Of a DNA stretch of 64,000 nt, positions 27,485 to 34,801 are shown piece after piece (positions within the stretch are counted from its first letter, which is position 1; each line of letters begins with the position of its first letter). The stretch is from Roseovarius sp. MMSF_3359 (GTDB lineage Bacteria; Pseudomonadota; Alphaproteobacteria; Rhodobacterales; Rhodobacteraceae): positions 28,973 through 92,972 of the forward strand of contig NZ_JASHJC010000016.1 of the NCBI RefSeq assembly GCF_030733385.1. The letters run 5' to 3'. The position numbers and the translations under genes are program-made. The notes beneath the pieces are model-generated. The model made no database searches. It was not told where the DNA came from and was given only the letters and a program-made list of their open reading frames with translations.

Positions 27485-28669
27485 TCAGCGCACCAGCTCT
27501 TTCATCCCGGCCTCGATGCCCGACAGGGTCATCGGCACCATGCGGCCTTCGAAGATCTCGTGGATCATGGTGATCGACTGGGTGTAGCGCCAGTGCTTTT
27601 CCGGCACTGGGTTGATCCAGAGGTTCGAAGGCCATTGATCGCGCGCGCGGTTCAGCCAGACCTGCCCGGCCTCCGGGTTCCAATGTTCGTTCGCGCCGCC
27701 GGGATAGACAATCTCGAAAGGAGACATTGAGGCGTCGCCCACGAAGATACACTTGTAATCCGATCCGTAGGTCCGAAGGATTTCATCGGTTGGCGTCTGC
27801 GCATCCCACCGGCGGCGGTTGTCCTTCCAGACCCCTTCATAAAGGCAGTTATGGAAGTAGAAATGTTCGAAATGCTTGAATTCCGCGGCAGCGGCGGAGA
27901 AAAGCTCTTCGACCACCTTCACATGGGCATCCATCGACCCGCCCACATCGAGAAACAGCAGCACCTTGACCGCGTTGCGCCGCTCGGGCCGGGTCTGCAC
28001 GTCTAGGTATCCGTGCTCGGCGGTGGCGCGGATCGTGCCGTCCAGGTCGAGCTCCTCCGACGCACCGTCGCGCGCCCACCGGCGCAGGCGTTTAAGCGCC
28101 ACCTTGATGTTGCGCGTACCAAGCTCGACACTGTCATCGAAGTTCCGGAATTCGCGCTTGTCCCACACCTTGACCGCCCGTTGATGGCGGCTTTCGTGTT
28201 GCCCGATGCGGATGCCTTCGGGGTTGTAGCCATAGGCGCCAAAGGGCGAGGTGCCTGCGGTGCCGATCCATTTGTTCCCGCCCTGGTGGCGGCCCTGCTG
28301 CTCTTTCAGACGCTCCTTGAGCGTCTCCATCAGCTTGTCGAACCCGCCAAGCGCCTCGATCTCGGCCTTTTCGGCATCGGTCAGGTGCTTTTCGGCCATC
28401 TTGCGCAACCAGTCTTCCGGCAGATCGACGGCCTCCATGACCTGCTCGGCAGTGATCGCCTCCAGCCCTTCGAAACTGGCGGCAAAGGCGCGGTCGAACC
28501 GGTCGATGTTGCGCTCGTCTTTGACCATCGCGGTGCGGGCCAGGTAGTAGAACCCGTCGATGTCATAGGTGGCCAGCCCGACACTCATCCCTTCGAGAAA
28601 TGTCAGATATTCCCGCAAGCTGACCGGCACCCCGGCCTTGCGCAGATTATCGAAGAAGGGAAGGAACAT
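27485..28669 (-). CDS. VWA domain-containing CoxE-like protein
   Basis: A 394-residue protein of the CoxE/VWA family, which works with MoxR ATPases in assembling or activating metalloenzymes and other complexes. The N-terminal 130 residues are helical, and a Gly-rich linker near 130-160 is followed by the VWA domain. The metal-ion adhesion site reads DVGGSMD rather than the canonical DxSxS, so its first serine is a glycine. The gene is last in a minus-strand operon with the 56-aa membrane protein, DUF2927 lipoprotein and MoxR. Confidence 0.88.
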   Translation of the reverse strand: MFLPFFDNLRKAGVPVSLREYLTFLEGMSVGLATYDIDGFYYLARTAMVKDERNIDRFDRAFAASFEGLEAITAEQVMEAVDLPEDWLRKMAEKHLTDAEKAEIEALGGFDKLMETLKERLKEQQGRHQGGNKWIGTAGTSPFGAYGYNPEGIRIGQHESRHQRAVKVWDKREFRNFDDSVELGTRNIKVALKRLRRWARDGASEELDLDGTIRATAEHGYLDVQTRPERRNAVKVLLFLDVGGSMDAHVKVVEELFSAAAAEFKHFEHFYFHNCLYEGVWKDNRRRWDAQTPTDEILRTYGSDYKCIFVGDASMSPFEIVYPGGANEHWNPEAGQVWLNRARDQWPSNLWINPVPEKHWRYTQSITMIHEIFEGRMVPMTLSGIEAGMKELVR

Positions 28670-28676
28670 GCCGCGC

Positions 28677-28847
28677 TCAGATCACTGCCGCGCGGTGAAT
28701 GAGCAGCGTGATGAAGAGCCCCGCCATGGTGAAGATCAGGAAAAAGACAAAGGCGTATTGCAGGATGTCGGCCAACCGACCCTTGCGGCGCCACGCGACC
28801 AGGGCGCCGGTGATGGTGCCAAGGATGGCCCCCAGAAGTACGATCAT
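28677..28847 (-). CDS. Small membrane protein, 56 residues
   Basis: A short frame that I translated by hand: MIVLLGAILGTITGALVAWR, then a basic loop RRKGRLADILQY, then a second hydrophobic helix and a C-terminal IHRAAVI. Two membrane helices joined by a positive loop suggest an inner-membrane protein with both ends outside the cytoplasm. It sits exactly between the DUF2927 and VWA genes with gaps of 3 and 7 bp, which supports a real gene in this operon. Function unknown. Confidence 0.75.
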   Translation of the reverse strand: MIVLLGAILGTITGALVAWRRKGRLADILQYAFVFFLIFTMAGLFITLLIHRAAVI

Positions 28848-28850
28848 GTT

Positions 28851-30218
28851 CTACCCGTCCGATGTATTCGCCGCGCCGACAACGGTGATTTCGCGCTGTT
28901 TCGCGCGCCTCGCCCATTCGGCGCCGAACCCGTACCGCGCCCAGCCGAGACTGTCCAGACGCACCGCCTCGGCTTCGCGGTGGCGGCCCATCAGGTCAAG
29001 CGCCTCGGCCCGCAGGAGCAGGAGGTTGGCCAGCAAGGCCGCGTTTTCGTGCCGCTCGGCGGTGGCCATATGCGGCGCGACAAAGGCAAGCGCCCGCGGG
29101 CCGTCTCCTTTCAGGATTGCGGTCGCGGCCAGTTGCGAGGCGGAATAGGCCCGGTGCAGCGACGTTCCGGGTGTCCGGCGATAATATCGGTCGGCGTCCA
29201 GGAAATGCTGATAGGCGCGGTCGGGATCCGAAAAGCGCAGGACCCGGCCCACGGCGAAATGGCTGAAGGCGCGGCGATGATCCTGCCAGCCGCGGGACTT
29301 GGCAATGCTGAGCGCGTCCCGTGCCGCTGCCGTGCGCTGCCGGTCGCCCGCGCCCGGGCCAAGGGCGGTCTGTATCGCCCGAATCCAGGCGCGCGGCGTC
29401 TCGGGCGCGTAGACCGGCGAGAGTTTGTCACCCGACGGGTTATAGCGCGACAGGATCGCGGGGAGCTTTGCCGCGACCTGCTCGCGGGTCATGCCCGAGC
29501 GCAGCTCCGGCGCGTAGTAGGTGCGCAAGATCAGCATGTCGAACCCGGTCAGGACCGTGTGCACATTGTCATCATTGAAGACGCTGTCGGGCAGGCGATA
29601 AAGGTCGTTGAGCGGGCCGATCGCCTGGGCCAGTTCTTCGTGCAGGCAATCGCGTGCCTCCTGTGGGCTGACGTCGTTCGGCAGGAAGATCGCCAGCTTC
29701 TCGCGGGTCCGGAGTTGCGACCAGTTGGTGATGCCCTGGCGTCGGGCGCGGCGGTATTCCGAGAGGCTCGAAATGTTGGGGACTACGAAACACGCGGCCT
29801 TGGGCAGGTAGCGTTGGATGTCGCTGCGGCTGACGGCGTGGATGGTGATGTTGGCGCCCGGGCCGGTCACGCGGCGGACGTTGATGCCAGCCTCGGTCCG
29901 CAGACGCCTGATCAGCCGGTTCAGGTCGGGACCAAGCGTGGGTGGCGGCGCGCCGGTGACCCGCACCGTGATCGGTCCTTCGAACCGGGAAAACACCGAG
30001 AGAGAGCGGCCGGATTCCAGCGTGAAGCTGAGGTCGAGGAAATCGCGCTGAATATCCCGGTTCGACCGCGCGGGCCGTTCCGGGCGCGGCACCGAGAATG
30101 ATTTCATTGCCGGAAGCGAGATTTGCGAGCCGCTTGAAGCGCGCGTCGGCAGGTCGCGGGCAGGCCCGGTTGCACAGCCGGCCAGTGCCAGAAACAGCGG
30201 TACCATCAATAAACGCAT
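28851..30218 (-). CDS. DUF2927 domain lipoprotein
   Basis: A 455-residue lipoprotein. The signal ends in the lipobox LALAGC with Cys about residue 15, so it is probably anchored in the outer or inner membrane facing the periplasm. The first half is the DUF2927 domain (ERPARSNRDIQRDFLDLSF), which has a metallopeptidase-like HEEL segment in DCLHEELAQAIG. The C-terminal half is helical, with repeat-like units resembling TPR. The start at 30218 was chosen because it places the lipobox correctly. It is embedded in the MoxR-VWA operon. Confidence 0.85.
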   Translation of the reverse strand: MRLLMVPLFLALAGCATGPARDLPTRASSGSQISLPAMKSFSVPRPERPARSNRDIQRDFLDLSFTLESGRSLSVFSRFEGPITVRVTGAPPPTLGPDLNRLIRRLRTEAGINVRRVTGPGANITIHAVSRSDIQRYLPKAACFVVPNISSLSEYRRARRQGITNWSQLRTREKLAIFLPNDVSPQEARDCLHEELAQAIGPLNDLYRLPDSVFNDDNVHTVLTGFDMLILRTYYAPELRSGMTREQVAAKLPAILSRYNPSGDKLSPVYAPETPRAWIRAIQTALGPGAGDRQRTAAARDALSIAKSRGWQDHRRAFSHFAVGRVLRFSDPDRAYQHFLDADRYYRRTPGTSLHRAYSASQLAATAILKGDGPRALAFVAPHMATAERHENAALLANLLLLRAEALDLMGRHREAEAVRLDSLGWARYGFGAEWARRAKQREITVVGAANTSDG

Positions 30219-30317
30219 CAGAACCCTCAAACCGTTGCCCTGCCACACTATAATCGGTGTGCGCCGTCGATCAACTCCGCGTCCGCACAACATATGGCGG
30301 AACCCGCCGATGGCAGA

Positions 30318-31157
30318 TTACCGCTGACTTCTAGCCATGAAGGCCAGCCGCTCGAAAAGGTGCACATCCTGCTCGTTCTTCAAAAGCGCCCCGTGCAGTT
30401 TTGGCAAGGCATCGGCACCACCACGGCGGAGATCCTCGGCGTCGAGATCCTCGGCAAGGATCAGTTTGAGCCAGTCGAGCACCTCGGAGGTGGACGGCTT
30501 CTTCTTGAGGCCGGTCTGTTCCCGGATCTCATAGAACTGCGTCAGCGCGGTGGTCAAAAGTGCGTCTTTGAGCCCCGGGTGATGCACTTCCACGATCTTG
30601 CGCATCGTGTCCATGTCCGGGAAGCGGATATAGTGAAAGAAACACCGGCGCAGGAAGGCGTCGGGCAGTTCCTTTTCATTGTTGGAGGTAATGATGACCA
30701 CGGGCCGGTTCTTGGCGCGGATCGTCTGGCCGGTCTCGTAGACGTGGAACTCCATCTTGTCGAGTTCCTGCAAAAGGTCGTTGGGAAACTCGATATCGGC
30801 CTTGTCGATCTCGTCAATGAGCAGCACGACTTTGCTCTCGGCCTCGAAGGCCTGCCAGAGCTTGCCCTTGCGGATGTAGTTCGAGACGTCATGCACACGT
30901 TCCTCGCCCAACTGGCTGTCGCGCAACCGGCTGACGGCGTCATATTCGTAAAGCCCCTGCTGTGCCTTGGTCGTGGATTTGATGTTCCATTCGAGCATTT
31001 CGAGGCCCAGGGACTGCGCCACCTGCTTGGCCAGCTCCGTTTTTCCGGTGCCGGGCTCCCCCTTGACCAGCAGTGGACGCTCCAAAGTTACCGCAGCGTT
31101 AACCGCGATTGTCAGGTCATCGGTGGCGACATAACTGTCGGTGCCCTGGAATTTCAT
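30318..31157 (-). CDS. MoxR family AAA+ ATPase
   Basis: A 279-residue AAA+ ATPase with Walker A GEPGTGKTEL, Walker B VVLLIDEIDKAD, sensor 1 in VIITSNNEKELPDAFLRRC and arginine finger RR. MoxR ATPases pair with VWA proteins to insert cofactors or assemble complexes; the CoxE-like VWA gene is in the same operon. It leads the operon, whose promoter must lie in the 191 bp before dksA. The target complex is unknown. Confidence 0.93.
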   Translation of the reverse strand: MKFQGTDSYVATDDLTIAVNAAVTLERPLLVKGEPGTGKTELAKQVAQSLGLEMLEWNIKSTTKAQQGLYEYDAVSRLRDSQLGEERVHDVSNYIRKGKLWQAFEAESKVVLLIDEIDKADIEFPNDLLQELDKMEFHVYETGQTIRAKNRPVVIITSNNEKELPDAFLRRCFFHYIRFPDMDTMRKIVEVHHPGLKDALLTTALTQFYEIREQTGLKKKPSTSEVLDWLKLILAEDLDAEDLRRGGADALPKLHGALLKNEQDVHLFERLAFMARSQR

Positions 31158-31348
31158 TCTTTTTCAACCCTTTTCATGGCATTTAACGACAATGGCAGAC
31201 CGCAAACTAGCGGCAACCGCAATTCACATCAATGGCGCGTGATTGGCTAGTGACAATCCTTTTTTGCGGGTGTAAACGCAGCGCATTGGGGTGCCACATG
31301 TCTGAGGAGAAGACCATGCCGGACACTGGCCTTGATAAGGGAGAAGAC

Positions 31349-31771
31349 ATGAAAGCGGAAACTTTTCTGCCTGACGATTATCGTCCTGCCGAAGACGAAC
31401 CTTTTATGAATGAACGACAGCTGGAATATTTCCGCCGCAAACTGATTGATTGGCGCGATGACCTGCTGGAAGAGAGCCGCGATACGATTGAAGCGTTGCA
31501 GGATGGTACACGGGCAATCCCCGATGTCGCCGACCGCGCCAGCGAAGAGACCGACCGTGCGCTTGAGTTGCGGACCCGTGACCGTCAGCGCAAGCTGGTT
31601 GCCAAGATCGACAGCGCCTTGCGCCGGATCGACAACGGCGAATACGGCTATTGCGAGGTCACCGGAGAGCCGATCAGCCTGAAGCGGCTGGATGCACGTC
31701 CGATCGCAACCATGAGCCTTGAGGCGCAGGAGCGCCACGAGCGCCGTGAGAAAGTTCATCGCGACGATTGA
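31349..31771 (+). CDS. dksA: RNA polymerase-binding transcription factor DksA
   Basis: A 140-residue DksA/TraR protein that binds the RNA polymerase secondary channel and, with ppGpp, mediates the stringent response. A coiled-coil spans about 25-100, with the tip sequence DVADRASEETDRA that contains the key Asp-x-x-Asp/Ala pattern. The C-terminal zinc-finger region reads GYCEVTGEPISLKRLDARP and keeps a single Cys of the usual four, as is common in alphaproteobacteria. The ATG at 31349 follows AAGGGAGAAG. A strong terminator follows. Confidence 0.92.
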   Translation: MKAETFLPDDYRPAEDEPFMNERQLEYFRRKLIDWRDDLLEESRDTIEALQDGTRAIPDVADRASEETDRALELRTRDRQRKLVAKIDSALRRIDNGEYGYCEVTGEPISLKRLDARPIATMSLEAQERHERREKVHRDD

Positions 31772-31799
31772 TCGCGGGGTTCGATGACAAAAGATAAGG

Positions 31800-31826
31800 C
31801 GCCGGGGCTTTCGCTCCGGCGTTTTT
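31800..31826 (+). terminator. Rho-independent terminator after dksA
   Basis: The arms CGCCGGGGC (31800-31808) and GCTCCGGCG (31813-31821) pair over 9 bp, with one G-T pair, around a TTTC loop and are followed by TTTTT. Confidence 0.9.
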
Positions 31827-31944
31827 CGTTTCACTAAGGCTACGCAACTTTTGTTGACGTGCCGGCATCGCCCCGAGGGGAAAGACGCGGGCGAGAGACA
31901 GCAAGAAGCGATTCTATACAAGAACCGGATGGCCCCAGAGTGTC

Positions 31945-33147
31945 ATGGCGTTAACGGATATGAAAATCGTTGTGATCGGCGCGGGCATTGGCGGGCTTGC
32001 GGTGGCGCGCGCCTGCGCCCTGCGCGGCGCTGACGTGACGGTCCTTGAACAAGCCGAAGCCATCAAGGAAGTCGGCGCGGGGTTGCAGATCAGCCCGAAC
32101 GGTTTTGCCGTCCTGCGCGCCTTGGGCCTCGGCGACGCGGTCACCGATGCGTCGGTCCGGGCAGAGGCCGTGGCGCTCCACGATTATCGCCGGGGGCAGG
32201 TGGTCCGGCTCGATCTGACGCAGTTGGCGTCGCGCGACTATTTCTTCACGCACCGCGCCGATCTGATCGACCTCCTGGCCGCCGGTGCGCGGGCGGCGGG
32301 CGTCAAGATCCGCCTGCTGCAAAAGGTCGATGCCATCACCCCGGGCACCACGCCGCGTGTTGACCTGGCCAACGGGGCGTCGGTTACGGCAGACCTTGTG
32401 ATCGGTGCGGACGGCCTGAATTCCCGCCTGCGCCCGGTTCTGAACGGCAGGTCGGCGCCGTTCTTTACCCGTCAGGTGGCGTGGCGTGGCGTTGTGCCAA
32501 ACCGCGCGGGCAGGGGGCCGGAGGCCCATGTCCATATGGGGCCGCACCGCCATGTGGTGAGCTACCCGTTGCGCGGTGGAGATATGCTCAACATCGTTGC
32601 GGTGCAGGAACGCGCCGCCTGGGCCTCGGAAAGCTGGAGCCAGAAGGACGATCCGGTCGCGGTTCAGGCCGCTTTCGGTGACTTCTGCCCCGAGGTGCGC
32701 GACATGCTGGGCGCGATCGAGACGGTCAATCTCTGGGGACTTTTTCGTCATCCGGTGGCCCCGATCTGGCACCGGGAGGGGACGGCGCTCCTGGGCGATG
32801 CGGCCCATCCGACATTGCCGTTCCTGGCACAAGGGGCCTCAATGGCGCTCGAAGATGCCTGGGTCCTTGCAGATGCGCTATCGACCGACCTGCCGCGCGA
32901 TCAGGCGCTGCAATCCTATCAGGCACGGCGCGAGGCGCGGGTGCGTCGGGTGGTCGCTGCGGCCAATGGCAATGCGCGCAAATATCACCTGTCGCTTCCG
33001 CCGCTGCGGTGGGCGGCCCATGCGGCGTTGCATCTGGGCGGTGCACTGGCCCCGGTGCGGATGATGCGCCAGTTTGACTGGCTCTACGGCCACGACGTCA
33101 CCGACTGCGCCGGTCAGGCGTCCAGTTCGACCCAGATCGGTACGTGA
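31945..33147 (+). CDS. FAD-dependent aromatic-ring monooxygenase (salicylate hydroxylase-like)
   Basis: A 400-residue flavoprotein of the class A hydroxylase family. It has the Rossmann GxGxxG in IVVIGAGIGGLAVARA, the DG motif in DLVIGADGLNSRLR and the GD motif in LLGDAAHPTLPFLAQG. Such enzymes hydroxylate aromatic substrates with NAD(P)H and O2; the relatives are salicylate and 6-hydroxynicotinate hydroxylases, but the substrate here is not determined. The ATG at 31945 or the one 15 bp later could be used. Its 3' end overlaps the converging xthA by 34 bp. Confidence 0.88.
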   Translation: MALTDMKIVVIGAGIGGLAVARACALRGADVTVLEQAEAIKEVGAGLQISPNGFAVLRALGLGDAVTDASVRAEAVALHDYRRGQVVRLDLTQLASRDYFFTHRADLIDLLAAGARAAGVKIRLLQKVDAITPGTTPRVDLANGASVTADLVIGADGLNSRLRPVLNGRSAPFFTRQVAWRGVVPNRAGRGPEAHVHMGPHRHVVSYPLRGGDMLNIVAVQERAAWASESWSQKDDPVAVQAAFGDFCPEVRDMLGAIETVNLWGLFRHPVAPIWHREGTALLGDAAHPTLPFLAQGASMALEDAWVLADALSTDLPRDQALQSYQARREARVRRVVAAANGNARKYHLSLPPLRWAAHAALHLGGALAPVRMMRQFDWLYGHDVTDCAGQASSSTQIGT

Positions 33148-33896
33148 TCTGAAGGTTTTTCTCGCGCGCGGGTCTCTTTGTCGATCTGGCAATCCCTGAG
33201 CAGGTCCGCCGCCTGCGGTGTCAGCAGGAAATGGTCGATCCGGATGCCGTCATCGCGGTTCCACGCCCCGGCCTGGTAATCCCAGAACGTATAGTGGCCC
33301 GGACCCTGCGTCCGGCTGCGAAAGGCTTCGGTAAAACCCAGGTTCACGATCCGCCGATATGCGGCTCGGCTTTCGGGGCGGGCAAGGGCGTCTTCGCGCC
33401 AGGCGTCGGGTCGCTTGGCGTCTTCGTCTTGCGGGATGATGTTGTAATCCCCGGCCATCAGCGCGGGCTCTTCGGCGGCGAGCAACTCTGCCGCGCGGGT
33501 CTTCAGGCGTTCCATCCAGGCGAGCTTGTAGTCGTATTTCGGCCCCGGCGCCGGGTTGCCATTGGGCAGATAGAGCCCGCATACCCGAACCGCCGTCTTG
33601 TCGCCCATCACCGTGGCTTCGATCCAGCGGGCCTGCTCGTCGGTATCATCACCGGGCAGTCCCCGTGTCACATCCTCAAGCGGGCGTTTCGACAGGATTG
33701 CCACCCCGTTGAAGCTCTTCTGCCCGTGGGTTTCGACAATGTAACCCTTGTCCTCGAAAAGTTCTCTCGGGAAGTTCTCATCGATGGATTTGATCTCCTG
33801 GAGCAGCACCACATCGGGTTGCGCCTCATCAAGCCAGTCGGGCAGGGCCTGAATCCTGGCCTTGATGCCGTTGATGTTGAAACTGGCGATTTTCAT
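33114..33896 (-). CDS. xthA: Exodeoxyribonuclease III
   Basis: A 260-residue endonuclease/exonuclease/phosphatase-fold enzyme that cleaves abasic sites in base excision repair. Residues seen: FNINGIKAR (Asn), LLQEIKS (catalytic Glu), GLYLPNG, GDYNIIPQD (Asp-x-Asn), IDHFLLT and the final SDHVPIWVEL (catalytic Asp-His). Length matches the family. It converges on the monooxygenase gene and is divergent from the FTSSM repeat gene. Confidence 0.95.
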   Translation of the reverse strand: MKIASFNINGIKARIQALPDWLDEAQPDVVLLQEIKSIDENFPRELFEDKGYIVETHGQKSFNGVAILSKRPLEDVTRGLPGDDTDEQARWIEATVMGDKTAVRVCGLYLPNGNPAPGPKYDYKLAWMERLKTRAAELLAAEEPALMAGDYNIIPQDEDAKRPDAWREDALARPESRAAYRRIVNLGFTEAFRSRTQGPGHYTFWDYQAGAWNRDDGIRIDHFLLTPQAADLLRDCQIDKETRAREKPSDHVPIWVELDA

Positions 33897-34041
33897 GGCC
33901 CGACCCCCGGTTCTGTCTCGCGTCCTCTATCGCGCAGCGCGTCGCCGCAGACAAGGGCTGATCGGCGAATCGAGGAGGGTCGTCTTGTCGGTCTCTTCGA
34001 GTGATTCTGATGATAAGTTTGTGGATAAGCTGGGGAAAACT

Positions 34042-34070
34042 TTGATAAAAATACTTGACAAGTGTAAAAT
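34042..34070 (+). promoter_or_regulatory. Sigma-70-type promoter for the FTSSM-repeat operon
   Basis: TTGATA at 34042-34047 and TAAAAT at 34065-34070 each match the consensus hexamers in 5 of 6 positions and are separated by exactly 17 bp. This is better than most promoters visible in this GC-rich window. An additional TTGACA at 34055 has no good partner. Confidence 0.6.
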
Positions 34071-34160
34071 GTGAAAAAATTTAACACGAAAATCCTATTG
34101 AATTTTCAGAAACTTGCGGCTCTACCTTCGATTGAATTCCGGCGGGAATAACCCCTTAAA

Positions 34161-34195
34161 GATGTTAACGTCCTTGGCAAAACACGTTTAACGTG
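34161..34195. promoter_or_regulatory. Paired palindromes, candidate operator
   Basis: GATGTTAACGTC (34161-34172) is a near-palindrome, and CACGTT-T-AACGTG (34183-34195) is a perfect 6-bp inverted repeat. Both share TTAACGT, and their centres are about 22 bp apart, two helical turns, so a dimeric regulator could bind both on one face. They lie downstream of the predicted start point, 42-77 nt before the ATG, so an RNA structure role is also possible. Confidence 0.4.
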
Positions 34196-34237
34196 CAAGC
34201 GTTTTTGTGCTGCAATCACACAACCTGGGAGACGAAA

Positions 34238-34747
34238 ATGTCCGCAATTCGCAAAGAAATATCGGCTGCAAAAGTTAACAAATCATTGCCTGAGACCAGC
34301 CTGCATGGCGGCGAGGCGGTGGAAGCGTTCACCTCTTCGATGGGGCCCGCAACCACCGCCCTGGCTGGCCGGGGTGACGCGGTCGAGATGTTTACCTCGT
34401 CGATGGTCGAAATGTTCACCTCCTCCATGGGGCCATCGACCACCGCAGACGCCCGTCAGGGGGACGGGGTTGAAATGTTCACGTCGTCCATGGGGCCCGC
34501 AACAACCGCCGAAGCCGGTGCCGGCGAAGCGGTCGAGATGTTCACGTCGTCGATGGGTCCTGTCGCCGCTGGAAAGACCGGATCGGGGGATGCGGTGGAG
34601 CTTTTCACCTCTTCCATGGGGCCGGTGACCGCAGGCAGGACATCGGAAGGCGAGGCGGTTGGTGCCTTCACGTCTTCGATGGCACCCAAGGCCGAGGCCG
34701 ACACCACCGAGGGCGATGGCTGCGAGATCTTCACGTCGAGCATGTAA
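34238..34747 (+). CDS. FTSSM-repeat protein, candidate multi-core peptide precursor
   Basis: A 169-residue protein that I do not recognise from a characterised family. Residues 1-24 are a charged, non-hydrophobic leader (MSAIRKEISAAKVNKSLPET). Then the pentapeptide FTSSM appears eight times, at residues 31, 52, 60, 81, 102, 123, 144 and 165, and the last copy is the C-terminus. The spacing is exactly 21 residues except once (8). Around each copy G-[DE]-[AG]-[VC]-[EG]-x-FTSSM-[GA]-P is kept, while the linker varies. There is no signal peptide or membrane helix, and one Cys (162). The ATG at 34238 follows GGGAG. A ribosomally made, modified peptide precursor is one reading; a structural or binding repeat protein is another. 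It precedes an unknown helical protein and an exporter. Confidence 0.85.
   Translation: MSAIRKEISAAKVNKSLPETSLHGGEAVEAFTSSMGPATTALAGRGDAVEMFTSSMVEMFTSSMGPSTTADARQGDGVEMFTSSMGPATTAEAGAGEAVEMFTSSMGPVAAGKTGSGDAVELFTSSMGPVTAGRTSEGEAVGAFTSSMAPKAEADTTEGDGCEIFTSSM
34310..34747 (+). repeat. 63-bp tandem repeat encoding G-x-x-V-E-x-FTSSM-G-P units
   Basis: Eight coding units on a 63-bp period, one of which lacks its 39-bp linker, so copies two and three (34382-34405 and 34406-34429) are directly adjacent. The eight FTSSM motifs are encoded by eight different codon strings, so nucleotide identity is low while the peptide is invariant. This is a protein-level repeat, not a recent DNA slippage array. 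Confidence 0.9.
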
Positions 34748-34801
34748 GACACCGCAACGGAACGGGGCAGAGGCCCGATTTCTGCCATGGAGGGAAAAGT
34801 C

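Larger units (their letters stand above)
33897..34237. promoter_or_regulatory. 341-bp AT-rich regulatory region before the FTSSM-repeat operon
   Basis: The region is far richer in A and T than its neighbours from about 34005 to 34200. It holds a DnaA-box-type 9-mer TGTGGATAA (34020-34028), a sigma-70-like promoter (34042-34070), a weak GAAAAT/ATTTTC hairpin (34088-34107) and two palindromes close to the start of the repeat gene (34161-34195). No coding frame with a ribosome site was seen. It implies a long untranslated leader of about 160 nt. Confidence 0.55.

Noticed and set aside
34020..34028. DnaA box as part of a replication origin
   Set aside because: Single isolated box without a cluster of boxes, AT-rich 13-mers or origin genes such as dnaA, dnaN, parA or hemE next to it.
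33897..34237. AT-rich region as the edge of a mobile element
   Set aside because: No terminal inverted repeats, transposase, integrase or target-site duplication around 33.9-36.8 kb; flanks are ordinary chromosomal genes.
34310..34747. The repeat array as a CRISPR or minisatellite
   Set aside because: Units are in one open frame on a 63-bp coding period, nucleotide identity is low and only the protein is repeated; there are no identical DNA repeats with unique spacers.
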